Positions 1 through 8,915 of a stretch of 64,000 bases of DNA are shown piece after piece. The translations under genes and the position numbers were made by a program. Source of the DNA: Pancytospora philotis (Eukaryota > Microsporidia); the NCBI GenBank assembly GCA_023647555.1, contig JALRLY010000262.1, forward strand, positions 1 through 64,000. The letters run 5' to 3'. Within the stretch, counting starts at the first letter, position 1; every line of letters begins with the position of its first letter. The notes under the pieces are model-generated. The model made no database searches. It worked only from the letters and a program-made list of their open reading frames with translations, and had not been told where the DNA came from.

Positions 1-38
1 AGCAATCGAACAAAATTACGTTAAATATTTACTTCCTC

Positions 39-1166
39 TCAGTAGTCGACGTACCTGAGCGAACCCTGGATCAGATAGGTGTGCTTGGGCAGGCGCGGCT
101 GCGGGCACAGAATCTTGAACTTCTTCTCGTCCAGACACGCAACGAAGCCAGCGACCGCGGTCGTGGGCACGTCCTGCTCCCGCTCCGCCTCGGAGATCGC
201 CAGGATGCTGTTCTCGACGAGCTCGGCCGGATTCACGCTCGTCTTCGCGACGTGGCGCGTGCCGCCCAGGGGCAGCGCGCTGTCGGGCGCCGCGTGCTCC
301 TCGCCGATGCGCACGATCTTCCAGTCGTGCTTCACCGTGAACGTGCAGGACGAGAACTCGTTGGCGAGCCCGTGGAAGTACTTTTTAAAGCTGCAAGGCA
401 CGTCGTTCAGGCTGCGGAGGTAGCCGCTGTTCTGCACGAAGACCTTGGGCACGACCAGCTCGCACTTGTTGCAGAGCCGCTCGTCGCCCACGAAGACCAC
501 CTCGTCGATCTCGAGCCGCTTGACCAGGTTGTTGAGCATCGCGACGTCGAGGTTCGGCGCCAGCACGACCTGGAAGTGCTGCTCGCCCTCGCCCATGCTC
601 TTCTTGAGCGCGCTGATCTGCAGATCGTAGAGCTCCGTGTTCTCTATCTCCGTCGCGCCGTAGAAGAGGCAGTGCGGGTTGTTCAGCCGGAAGCCCTCGC
701 CGTACTCGATCAGACTCTCGACGACCATCGAGCCGAGCACGCCCGGGAAGATGTTCCCCTTGGCCGGGTCGACCTCGGCGAAGCGCACCTTCTTGTGCAC
801 CCGGACGAAGTAGTTGATCAGCGTGATGCAGAAGGTGGTGCGCCCGCTGCCCAGCACCATTATCCTGCTGGGCCGGTCCAGGCCCTCCGCGCGGCTGACC
901 CGGTCGAAGTAGCTGAAGACCCACGGCGACATCGCAGAGCTGACCACGTACTGCAGGTCGCACTGCCCGTCGATGCGCATGCGGCAGCCGGTGAACGTGA
1001 AGAGCGAGACGCATATGCTGGTGAACACGTACCAGCGGTCGCTCAGCAGCTCCTGGCCGCGCACGTCCGCGACCCCGGCGACCACCATGATCCTGAGCTT
1101 CTTGCCCATCGGCACCTCGATCCGGTACTCCTGGTTCTGCCTGAGCTCAACCTCCTTGTAGTCCAT
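39..1166 (-). CDS. CLP1: Clp1-like pre-mRNA cleavage factor / polynucleotide kinase family protein
   Basis: Protein of 375 residues. Clp1 is the nuclear mRNA 3'-end cleavage factor subunit that bridges other factors; animal forms also phosphorylate 5'-hydroxyl RNA ends. The N-terminal beta domain is visible (residues 1-70, with an ELR...GVADVRGQEL pattern like the GTAEIFGTEL of Clp1). The P-loop region at about 102-112 reads MVLGSGRTTFC, so the invariant GK[ST] is GRT and spacing is altered. A C-terminal domain follows. An open frame extends upstream through a tandem repeat but has no ATG; the first ATG is used here, preceded by CAAAACTTTGCACGCCC. ATP binding may be lost or changed. Family assignment rests on overall pattern and is fairly secure. 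Confidence 0.75.
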   Translation of the reverse strand: MDYKEVELRQNQEYRIEVPMGKKLRIMVVAGVADVRGQELLSDRWYVFTSICVSLFTFTGCRMRIDGQCDLQYVVSSAMSPWVFSYFDRVSRAEGLDRPSRIMVLGSGRTTFCITLINYFVRVHKKVRFAEVDPAKGNIFPGVLGSMVVESLIEYGEGFRLNNPHCLFYGATEIENTELYDLQISALKKSMGEGEQHFQVVLAPNLDVAMLNNLVKRLEIDEVVFVGDERLCNKCELVVPKVFVQNSGYLRSLNDVPCSFKKYFHGLANEFSSCTFTVKHDWKIVRIGEEHAAPDSALPLGGTRHVAKTSVNPAELVENSILAISEAEREQDVPTTAVAGFVACLDEKKFKILCPQPRLPKHTYLIQGSLRYVDY

Positions 1167-1237
1167 CCCGCTTGGGCGTGCAAAGTTTTGGGCATTTCTC
1201 GGTGGCGAAGGAGCACCGAAGGCGCGACAGCCGATAA

Positions 1238-1302
1238 ATGCTGAATAGAAATGCTGAATAGAAATGCCGAATAGAAATGCTGAATAGAAATGCTGAAAAG
1301 GA
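1238..1302. repeat. 13-bp tandem repeat, five copies
   Basis: Five head-to-tail copies of ATGCTGAATAGAA (one with a T-to-C change, the last degenerate at its 3' end). It lies 72 bp upstream of the Clp1 start, between that gene and the NC2-alpha stop. A period of 13 is not a multiple of 3, so the repeat is not read in a constant frame. It is the only clear minisatellite seen in the window. Confidence 0.9.
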
Positions 1303-1396
1303 ATCCTATGAGCAATTAGATAGACAATACCACGCGGATGCAAAAATTAAACGATCACTAATGACTTTAACACTGCGCTGACAGGCGCTCACTCTG

Positions 1397-1693
1397 TCAC
1401 TCATCGGTCTTCTCGGTCAGCACCTCGCCCAGGAACCCGTAGATCTCGGGCTCGCCGTCCACCACCTTCTGCACGTGCCCCAGCTGGATCTTCGAGACGC
1501 CCTGGTCCTCCGCCACCCGCATCGCCTTCGTCACGATGTCGCTCAGAAACAGCTCGATCCCGCGGCTGATAATCACCGGGACGGTGGCCGTCGTCTTGCC
1601 GATCTCCTCGTTGAGCTGCATGAGTTTTTTGATCCGCGACAGGGGGAAGCGCGTTTTTTTCTTCTTCTGCAGAGCGCTGAGCTTCTCCGACAT
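1397..1693 (-). CDS. BUR6: Histone-fold transcription corepressor NC2-alpha (Bur6/DRAP1-like)
   Basis: A 98-residue protein made almost entirely of one histone fold of the NF-YC/DRAP1 class. The TRFPLSRIKKLMQLNEEIGK segment at about 14-33 and the following VPVIISRGIELFL match NC2-alpha closely. NC2-alpha pairs with NC2-beta on TBP-bound promoters and blocks TFIIA/TFIIB entry. The N-terminus is a short lysine run; the acidic C-terminal tail of larger homologs is missing, giving a minimal protein. The CHRAC15/Dpb3 group shares this fold and is the main alternative. A second histone-fold gene of the same superfamily lies about 11 kb away (NF-YC-like). Confidence 0.8.
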   Translation of the reverse strand: MSEKLSALQKKKKTRFPLSRIKKLMQLNEEIGKTTATVPVIISRGIELFLSDIVTKAMRVAEDQGVSKIQLGHVQKVVDGEPEIYGFLGEVLTEKTDE

Positions 1694-1940
1694 CTGGAAG
1701 GGGCAAAAACGGCGGAAAAGAAGGGCAGTGAAACAAAATAAAATAGCGGCGGTGAGCTTGGGCGGGCAGAGCAGCGCGCGCTTAGATTAGCCACCAAGGC
1801 CAAAGAGTCGACCTGTAACGGCACGCGTGGCTTCTGATGGGCCTAGAGCGGTAGTTCATCGTAGCAACCGATCTTTTAAAGTGCAACGCAGTAACATCAA
1901 TATTATCGTATTTAGATGCTGGAATTATCTTCGAATGACT

Positions 1941-2729
1941 TTAATTCTTGCTTATTTTGTTGCCGAGCTCTTTGGCCTGCTTGGCACAGGTGCCGAGCTT
2001 TTTGTTGTTCGACTCCGCCCTGTCCAGCGCATATACGAGGTGCTTCGGCTCGTTTGCGCCGCTATGCTTTATTACCCGGCACAGATCCTCATACAAGTTG
2101 ATGCAGTCTCTGTATGCACTGAGAATTCCGGTGTGCAAAGCACTCTGCTTCTGGGAGTAGTTCAGAGTGGCCCTGTCGTTCGGAGCCACATTCATTGCGT
2201 CGGTGATGCCGCGCACGAGCCCGGTTGCGTGCTGGGTCGCACGGCTGATGGTATTAGCAACGGCTTTCTCGTCAGGCACGCTTCCACTTTCGTCGACGAT
2301 TGCATTCAGTGCTTTGAAGAGTTCGCTGCCGCGTGCACTGCTTGTGTCGCGGCCGGCGCAGGCAGTTTCGTGCAGCTGCTCCAAATGCTTCAGGAACTCG
2401 TGAATGCAGGCCAAGAAGCGCCGCGTTATGCCAGCGCACGGGCCACTTTTCGCGTCGGCTGCCGCTGTTCCCCTGTGCGATCTGCGGGTGCCAGCACTGA
2501 TGCGCTCGTACTTCTCTCGGCACGCAAAAACCGCGTAGTCGAGGGCCTTAACTACCTCCTTCTGCTGCTTGTAGAGTGATTCTCTGCATTTTTTACTCGC
2601 AACGTCACAGTGCCCGCCCGCAGCTTTAGCCGTTGCAGTTGAGATAGTTTGTGCGCTGTCAATCTGCCCAGGCGTGGCCTCGGCGAAGACCTGCGCAATT
2701 CCGAGGAAGGTGGTGACCGTTGCCAGCAT
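1941..2729 (-). CDS. Predicted secreted alpha-helical protein, unknown function
   Basis: 262 residues. The first ATG gives a typical signal peptide (MLATVTTFLGIAQVFAEA), with likely cleavage after FAEA or nearby. The mature part is hydrophilic and mostly helical, with about nine cysteines (for example HCDVASKKC) that could form disulfides, and no second membrane segment. The ATG is preceded by GGTTCGCCC. I recognise no family. Given the signal peptide and cysteine content it is probably secreted to the spore wall, the parasitophorous space or the host; this is inference. The downstream neighbour on the same strand is NC2-alpha, with no functional link. Confidence 0.7.
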   Translation of the reverse strand: MLATVTTFLGIAQVFAEATPGQIDSAQTISTATAKAAGGHCDVASKKCRESLYKQQKEVVKALDYAVFACREKYERISAGTRRSHRGTAAADAKSGPCAGITRRFLACIHEFLKHLEQLHETACAGRDTSSARGSELFKALNAIVDESGSVPDEKAVANTISRATQHATGLVRGITDAMNVAPNDRATLNYSQKQSALHTGILSAYRDCINLYEDLCRVIKHSGANEPKHLVYALDRAESNNKKLGTCAKQAKELGNKISKN

Positions 2730-2975
2730 GGGCGAACCGTTAAAGGATATGAAAAGAACGCCACGGATCAATTAAACCGCAAATATTCTCCTGCAGCCCC
2801 CGTACGGTAACAAGCTGCCCTATCTAGCTTTCCTCCTTAAGCCCTTTTCACCCGCCAATGAAAATCAAAAGCTGGCCATTTAATATCACAGCGTCACTGT
2901 CCAATGGGTGCATTTTCACACCAACCTGATATCTGATGTAGTACAAAGCACTGCAACGAACGTTAATTTACTAAT

Positions 2976-5351
2976 TCAGGAGGCCTCTCTCTGTATCACG
3001 CTCCCGCTGAGCACGAAGCCGGCATCAGCAAACGCGCGGGTGCTGAAGAACCGCTCGCCGACCGAGAGCCCGTTGTTCTTGCAGCGCGCGATGAAGTCGC
3101 TCTTGTTGAAGCGGTCCGCGGCGATCGCAGCGAGCGTCTCAGCAGCCATCTGCTTGAGAATGAACACCGCCAGGTCGTCGTTGTTCTCATCGAAGTACTT
3201 GCTGAACTTCTTCCGGAGCTGCTTGGACACGGAGTACTTCTGGGCGCCCAGGAACGACGCGAGCGCCATCCCGATGGCCGCGTCGATGTCCTCGCGGCAC
3301 ACCGCGCTGCTGAGCCGCAGCTTCGCGTGCGCCTCGCTGATCCTGATGATCGACTCGACGTGGCGCACGGTGATGGGGATGCCGCTCCCCAGGCTCTCCT
3401 TGCGCAGATCGGAGTACAGCTGCGCAATCTTCTGCGTGTCGATGTGGGATATGCGCGGATGTATGCTCGTCTTGGCGTAGAGGATGTACTTGCGCAGCAT
3501 GTCCAGACCGAGGCTGCCCGGCGCGGCCTCCCTGTTCCCCAGGTGGTTGCCGAGGATGAACTCGCCCATGCGCCTGTCCTCCGCCACGTCCACGGTGTCC
3601 TGGATCACGCAGAGCAGATCGAAGCGCGACACGATCGGGTCGGACAGGTTGATGTTCTGCGCGAACGACAGCGCGGGGTTGTACCGCCCGCGGATCGGAT
3701 TGGCCGCGGCGATCACCGCGCAGCGCGCATGCAGCGACGCGACGATACCGGCCTTGGAGATCGAGATGCTCTGCTGCTCCATAGCCTCGTGGATCGCGAC
3801 GCGGTCGCCCTCGCCCATCTTGTCGAACTCGTCGATGAGGCAGACTCCGCTGTCCGCGAGCACCAGCGCGCCGCCCTCGAGCACCCACTCGTTCAGCGCC
3901 GTGTCCTTGCGCACGCTCGCCGTGAGGCCCACGCTGCTCGAGCCCTGGCCCGTCGCGAGCACGGCGCGGTGGCTCACCGCGTGCACGAACCGCAGGAACT
4001 GGCTCTTGGCGGTCCCGGGGTCGCCCATCAGCAGCACGTTGATATCTCCCCTGATCCGCGTGCCCTCCTTCTCCTTCGTCTCGCCGCCGACCATGGCGAG
4101 CAGCACGGCCATCTTGACGTTCCGGTGGCCGTAGATCGACGTGCACACCGCATCGGCCAGCTTGTCAACGACCGCCGGGTGCCGCGCGAGCGCCTTGATC
4201 TCCTTGATGTCGTCGGTCGTGAGCTCGATCGCGCCGCCCGCCTCCTTCCTGACCGAGCTCGCCTCGATCAGCGTGGAGAAGACGGGGAACCCGTTCTTGG
4301 CGTTGAGCGCCGCCGAGTAGCTGTTCTTGTACACGCCCACGACGTCGATCTCGTCACCGGGCTTGCAGGCATCGATCAGGTCGTAGCACAGCACGACCTC
4401 GCGCGAGCGCGGCAGCGAGCCGGGCGGCACGGAGCGCGGCAGCTCCTGCAGCGTGATCCGCTGGTAGTCCTTGTAGATGGTCTCCGCCGTGTTGACGATG
4501 AACGGCCCGTTCCCCTGGCACTCAAAGCACGTCAGCGGCCGGCTCTTGCCGCTCGGCATCGGAATCGCGCCGCCCGGCACGGCCGACATCCGCAGCGCAG
4601 CGGCCGAGGTGTTGTGCACGAAGGGCCCGAACGTGGCGCGGCACTTTGCGCACGTGTACTTCACGAGGCTGTACTCCGAGAACACGCCGGTCCGGCGCGT
4701 GACGATCCCGCTGATGCATACGAGCTTGTTCAGGTGCGAGTTGCGCAGATTGCGCAGCGACTCGGCCACGGGGAGGCATACGATCCGCCCGATGATCTTC
4801 TTTCTGATGAGGTGGTAGGAGGGGAAGAAGTAGCGCGTCGCCGCGGTGAGCGCATCGCTCAGCACGAGCAGGAAGATCTCCGGGTCGGTCTCCACGACCG
4901 CAAACGTGTCCACCACGTCCGCGTACTCAACCTCCAGGGACTCGCCGTTCTCCGAGCACATCGCGCGTATCTTCGCGGCGTACTTCTCAGAGCCCGTGAA
5001 GAACTTTACGAGCGCCGTCTGCAACTCCTGCCTGAAGAGCTTGGACTCGAGCGGCACGCTGTGGCCGAAGACGCCGCCGGACGCCGCGCCGTCGTCTCCA
5101 TCGGCGCCGGGCTGCTGGGAGGGCGCGTCGCCCGCCTCGTACGGGCTCGCTGCGTTGTACGCATCCTCCGTGTTCGTGTCGTACACTACGTCGCCGATAA
5201 GGCTGTCCAGCCCGTCGTCCCCGTCGCTGAACCCGCTGGACTCGTACTCGGAGCTGTGGGCCCCGACCTCCATGTCCTCGATGTCGCTCGACTGCACGGT
5301 GGAGATCGTCTGGGCCTCCTCGTCGCTATCCTGGATCCTTCGCTTGGCCAT
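2976..5351 (-). CDS. MCM2: Replicative helicase subunit MCM2
   Basis: 791 residues. MCM2 is one of six AAA+ subunits of the replicative helicase. An acidic, serine-rich N-terminus (to about residue 90; SSDIEDMEVG) is typical of MCM2 and is where Cdc7 and histones act. A CxxC...CxxC zinc site lies at about 234/237/275/278. The AAA+ core shows Walker A GDPGTAKS at about 443-450, Walker B CLIDEFDKM, and the arginine finger SRFD. The stretch NLSDPIVSRFDLLCVIQDTV favours MCM2 over MCM3-7. The upstream frame has only a non-ATG codon; the ATG chosen follows AAATTTTTATCCC directly. The gene is intact. Confidence 0.93.
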   Translation of the reverse strand: MAKRRIQDSDEEAQTISTVQSSDIEDMEVGAHSSEYESSGFSDGDDGLDSLIGDVVYDTNTEDAYNAASPYEAGDAPSQQPGADGDDGAASGGVFGHSVPLESKLFRQELQTALVKFFTGSEKYAAKIRAMCSENGESLEVEYADVVDTFAVVETDPEIFLLVLSDALTAATRYFFPSYHLIRKKIIGRIVCLPVAESLRNLRNSHLNKLVCISGIVTRRTGVFSEYSLVKYTCAKCRATFGPFVHNTSAAALRMSAVPGGAIPMPSGKSRPLTCFECQGNGPFIVNTAETIYKDYQRITLQELPRSVPPGSLPRSREVVLCYDLIDACKPGDEIDVVGVYKNSYSAALNAKNGFPVFSTLIEASSVRKEAGGAIELTTDDIKEIKALARHPAVVDKLADAVCTSIYGHRNVKMAVLLAMVGGETKEKEGTRIRGDINVLLMGDPGTAKSQFLRFVHAVSHRAVLATGQGSSSVGLTASVRKDTALNEWVLEGGALVLADSGVCLIDEFDKMGEGDRVAIHEAMEQQSISISKAGIVASLHARCAVIAAANPIRGRYNPALSFAQNINLSDPIVSRFDLLCVIQDTVDVAEDRRMGEFILGNHLGNREAAPGSLGLDMLRKYILYAKTSIHPRISHIDTQKIAQLYSDLRKESLGSGIPITVRHVESIIRISEAHAKLRLSSAVCREDIDAAIGMALASFLGAQKYSVSKQLRKKFSKYFDENNDDLAVFILKQMAAETLAAIAADRFNKSDFIARCKNNGLSVGERFFSTRAFADAGFVLSGSVIQREAS

Positions 5352-5364
5352 GGGATAAAAATTT
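5352..5364 (-). promoter_or_regulatory. AAATTTTTAT-CCC start-proximal element of MCM2
   Basis: On the minus strand the sequence reads AAATTTTTATCCC and abuts the ATG. It is the clearest housekeeping example of the element seen before many genes here. No separate TATA box is obvious. Confidence 0.6.
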
Positions 5365-5602
5365 GCCTTCCTTGTGAGCACTAGATTGTGGTGCTTCTAT
5401 TGCAAGTGGTGTACTGCACCAGGCTACTCGCGCCCAGAGCGCGATGTGACATATTTTCAACCTATGAAATAAGTAAAGTCCAGTTATTACAGGAACCGCT
5501 ATCTAGCCGAAGCATGAGTTGCAGTATGGTACACGACAAGCTTTATAAACTATCAACCACATACTCTTTTATTACACACTACTCGCGGAATTAACCGGCC
5601 GC

Positions 5603-6334
5603 TTATTCCGCTGCACTCCTATCAAATATGATGGGCTCAAAGTGCCTGTTGTTCGTATTGATCAGCACAATGCGCAGCCCGTTGCTGTCGCGCCCGACGG
5701 TGTTTCTGTACGCCAGGCCGTTGATCGCGCACACGTTCTCTATCCGCAGCGCCAGCGCGTCAGCAAGCACGGCCTCATCGGGATAGCTGAGCCAGCAGTT
5801 GCTCTCGGTCGCGACCACCCGCCTTGCGTGGTCCGCGACGTCCTCGCCGTACAGCGCGTCGGCATACCTGGCCTTGTCTGCCAGCATGTTCGCGGCGACG
5901 ATTAGGCGCATCCAGCGGCCCAGCTTGCAGGCCTGCGCGTACCGGAGCTCGGAGAAGCGCGGAATGGAGAGCAGGATCTCTGCGACCTCCCTCCTGAGCT
6001 TGGCCAGCGCCTCCTCGCTGATTAGAGCAGGATCGGACCTGTGCAGAATGTCGAGGCCAGCGCAGCCCGTGAAGCCGTGCGTCTGCTTGCTCGTCGGGTC
6101 CTGCAGGCTCGCGTAGATGCAGCACAGAATCGAGAAGTACCCGCAGTTTCCGTCGCGCGGGACGGTGCAGTACGAGGCGCGCGCGGCGTCGCTCCCGAGG
6201 CCGTGCTCGTCCGTGAACAGCGTGGCGCTTGGGTGCTTGCCGAGCCTGTAGGCCGCGCGCCAGTAGTTGAACACGAAGCTGTGGTACAGAAACGTGACGC
6301 GGCTTGTGATCCAGCGCACGGGCTTCGGCACCAT
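5603..6334 (-). CDS. OTU-family cysteine protease (deubiquitinase-like)
   Basis: 243 residues. The OTU signature PRDGNCGYFS places the catalytic Asp at about 61 and Cys at about 64. The matching C-terminal histidine is in NNRHFEPIIF near the end. OTU enzymes remove ubiquitin or ubiquitin-like modifiers. The aromatic N-terminus (FLYHSFVFNYW) is hydrophobic but not a clear signal peptide. The start is the first ATG, behind a GGGGCCC run. An otubain-type OTU gene lies 40 kb to the right; the two share the DGNC centre but little else. It may act on parasite or host ubiquitin; location is not decided by sequence. Confidence 0.75.
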   Translation of the reverse strand: MVPKPVRWITSRVTFLYHSFVFNYWRAAYRLGKHPSATLFTDEHGLGSDAARASYCTVPRDGNCGYFSILCCIYASLQDPTSKQTHGFTGCAGLDILHRSDPALISEEALAKLRREVAEILLSIPRFSELRYAQACKLGRWMRLIVAANMLADKARYADALYGEDVADHARRVVATESNCWLSYPDEAVLADALALRIENVCAINGLAYRNTVGRDSNGLRIVLINTNNRHFEPIIFDRSAAE

Positions 6335-6634
6335 GGCAGGGCCCCGGCCGAGACGAAAATAATGCGCGCCTGAAACACACAACAGCCGAGGGCAGCCAGA
6401 ATTGTAGGGATTTGACAGGATAATGTACGAGATCCTTTCTAATGCGCGCTCATTTCCAATGCCATGTAGATGTTAACGCTTTTTGAATTTACAATCTGCA
6501 CAATTACAACAAGCGCAGCATTCTGATTTAATAAATCTCCATTACACAATTGCAACTACACCCGCTATAACCCGCTCATTCTCTAACGCTCGTCCGCCAG
6601 CGCAAATTCTTCAGTGCGTTTTATTTTGGTCCTT

Positions 6635-8707
6635 ATGATAAGAAAACTGCCGGAATGCGTAATATCGCGCATCGCCGCGGGGGAGGTGGTTACGGCCCCG
6701 TCCAACATCCTCAAGGAGCTGATCGAGAACAGCATCGACGCCGGCGCCGCGAACATAGTCGTCGGGCTCTCGTCCTCCGTGCTGTCGCTGAGCGTGGAGG
6801 ACGACGGCAGCGGCGTCTCCAAGGACGATCTGGAGCTGATGTGCCAGAACCACTACACGTCCAAGATCGCCACGCTCGAGGATCTGAAGCACTGCGGCAC
6901 GATAAGCGCGCTCAGCACGTTCGGCTTCCGCGGCGAGGCGCTGCACGCGATCGCCGTCTCCTCGCACCTCACGATCACGGCGCGCACGGCCGCGGACGCC
7001 TTTGCGCACCAGGGCACGTACAGCGGGCCCGATCTGGTCGGGACGGCCAAGGTCGCGCGCGAGTCCGTGGGCACCAGCGTGGCGGTCTCCGACATATTCT
7101 ACAGGAACCAGATACGCAAGGACCACTTCTACAAGAACAAGGTGGAGTACACCAGCTGCAAGGACCTGGTGAAGAGCTACGGCTGCATCCACAGCGGGGT
7201 TTCTCTGTACGTGGACAGCAAGCTGGTCCTGGGCAAGGACGAGCTGCCCAGGCAGGTTGTGATGCTGCATTCTGGCGCACCCAAGAGCAGCAGCGATTCT
7301 ACGGCGATTGGTGGTGCAGGAGCAAGCGTCGATCCGATTATTTCCAACAGGATTGCAGCCTCCGACGGTCCTAGCAAGGAGCAGCACGGATCAGCCTCTA
7401 TCATATCAACACCAGAGGGCGTGATGCGCGTACAGAACCTGGCGGCGGTCCTGAACAAGATGAAGTACATCGGAAAGGCCTTTCTCTATGCAGAGAAGGA
7501 CGTGGAGAATTTGGAACACGTGCTCGAACCCAACTACGTACTGATAGTCTCGAATCGGAACTTTTTCCTGAAGAACTACAAGTTCATTCTCTTTATTAAC
7601 AACAGACTGGTGCGCAATAATAGCCTCAAGAGACGGATTCTGCAGAAGTACAAGGGCCTGCTGAAGAGCGGCACGTATCCGTTCGTCTACATCGAAATAC
7701 AGGTCGGGTTCGTGGATGTGAACGTGCATCCGAGCAAGGCGGAGGTGCTGCTGGCCGAGGACGACGTCTTCGAGGACATCCTCAGAAAGGTCGAGGCGGC
7801 GCTGTCGAGCAACCGCCACTTCGTGCACTCTACTTGCTCGCAGACCGACGCATCCGAGAAGCTGGGCGAGTCCTTCCTCGCCTCGTACATGGGAATGTAC
7901 GATGGGGCCGATGGGAGCGGGCAGGCGGCCGACTCGCTGCTCACGCAGTACGGGCTGGCCCCGGAGAGCGATGCCCCGCGGGGATCGCAGGGCCGCAGCC
8001 GCGGCGCCGTCCAGTCGGTGCTCTCGCCGTCGCCGGAGGACGCCTCCATGTACGTTATCAGCGCAAGTGCGCCCTCGTCTACCCCGGTCAAGTCCTACGC
8101 CTGCGCTGATCTGCAGACCGTCGAGGAGGCGACCAAGAAGAAGCGCGCGAGCCTGCGGGTGTTCGCGCTGGAGTCCATGCGCCGGCTGAAGGAGGAGATC
8201 AGGGAGGTGGACACCGCGTTCGTGCGCTCGCTCGTATACGTGGGCTGCACCAAGGAGCTCATCTTTGCGCAGTCGCATCTGAACCTCATTTCCATCGAGC
8301 GGGAGCCGTTCATCCGGGAATGCGTGTACCTGCACCTCATCTACGACTTCGGCAACTTCGAGGCGCGGCCGGTCGCGCCATCCGCAGCGGCGGTCGATGA
8401 GAGCCTCTGCGAGATGCTCGCGGACTACTTCAAGATCAGGGTAGAGGACGGGATGGTCACCGAGGCCCCGGCCATCTTCGACCTCTGCGCCGAGCAGTGG
8501 GGCGGCTTCCGCATCGCAAGGAAGACGGAGTACGAGACGTTCCGCGACGTGATAAACAGCGTGGCAGACATCTACCGGGCAGAGCCGATCGGCGCCAAGG
8601 CGTTCAACATGATCAAGCGTAGCGTGTGCGGCACGCAGAAGCTGGTGGACTGCTGCAAGATAGTGGTTGCCCTGAAGGATCTCTACAAGAAGTTTGGCCG
8701 GTGTTAG
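6635..8707 (+). CDS. MLH1: DNA mismatch repair protein MLH1
   Basis: 690 residues. MLH1 is the common partner of MutL heterodimers in mismatch repair and meiotic crossing over. The GHKL ATPase motifs are present: LPECVISRIAAGEVV with KELIENSIDAG near the N-terminus, DDGSGV, and STFGFRGEAL. The transducer domain follows (FVDVNVHPSKAEV). A variable linker leads to the dimerisation domain and the protein ends FGRC, matching the conserved MLH1 terminus (usually FERC) and arguing against PMS1/PMS2. No DQHA(X)2E(X)4E endonuclease motif is seen, as expected for MLH1. An in-frame GTG lies 21 bp upstream; the ATG is used. Confidence 0.9.
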   Translation: MIRKLPECVISRIAAGEVVTAPSNILKELIENSIDAGAANIVVGLSSSVLSLSVEDDGSGVSKDDLELMCQNHYTSKIATLEDLKHCGTISALSTFGFRGEALHAIAVSSHLTITARTAADAFAHQGTYSGPDLVGTAKVARESVGTSVAVSDIFYRNQIRKDHFYKNKVEYTSCKDLVKSYGCIHSGVSLYVDSKLVLGKDELPRQVVMLHSGAPKSSSDSTAIGGAGASVDPIISNRIAASDGPSKEQHGSASIISTPEGVMRVQNLAAVLNKMKYIGKAFLYAEKDVENLEHVLEPNYVLIVSNRNFFLKNYKFILFINNRLVRNNSLKRRILQKYKGLLKSGTYPFVYIEIQVGFVDVNVHPSKAEVLLAEDDVFEDILRKVEAALSSNRHFVHSTCSQTDASEKLGESFLASYMGMYDGADGSGQAADSLLTQYGLAPESDAPRGSQGRSRGAVQSVLSPSPEDASMYVISASAPSSTPVKSYACADLQTVEEATKKKRASLRVFALESMRRLKEEIREVDTAFVRSLVYVGCTKELIFAQSHLNLISIEREPFIRECVYLHLIYDFGNFEARPVAPSAAAVDESLCEMLADYFKIRVEDGMVTEAPAIFDLCAEQWGGFRIARKTEYETFRDVINSVADIYRAEPIGAKAFNMIKRSVCGTQKLVDCCKIVVALKDLYKKFGRC

Positions 8708-8915
8708 AATAATAGTAGTGTCGCTGCAACAGATACAATATTGAAATAGCATTTTTAGTAAATTTTGAGTTTGAATTATTGAATGGTATGCGTATGTTTA
8801 CACCGGTGGCTTGAATCATCATCGCACTCCCGCTCTTTTCTCATACGATATTGTTATCTGCAATCCTGCCGCCTTAACAGCCGCGTATTCTTGTGTTGCG
8901 GCTGAAAACAACCCT

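Noticed and set aside
3327..5384. 685-codon plus-strand frame opposite MCM2
   Set aside because: Arg/Ala/Val/His-rich translation without motifs, exactly antisense to a clear MCM2; a codon-bias shadow.
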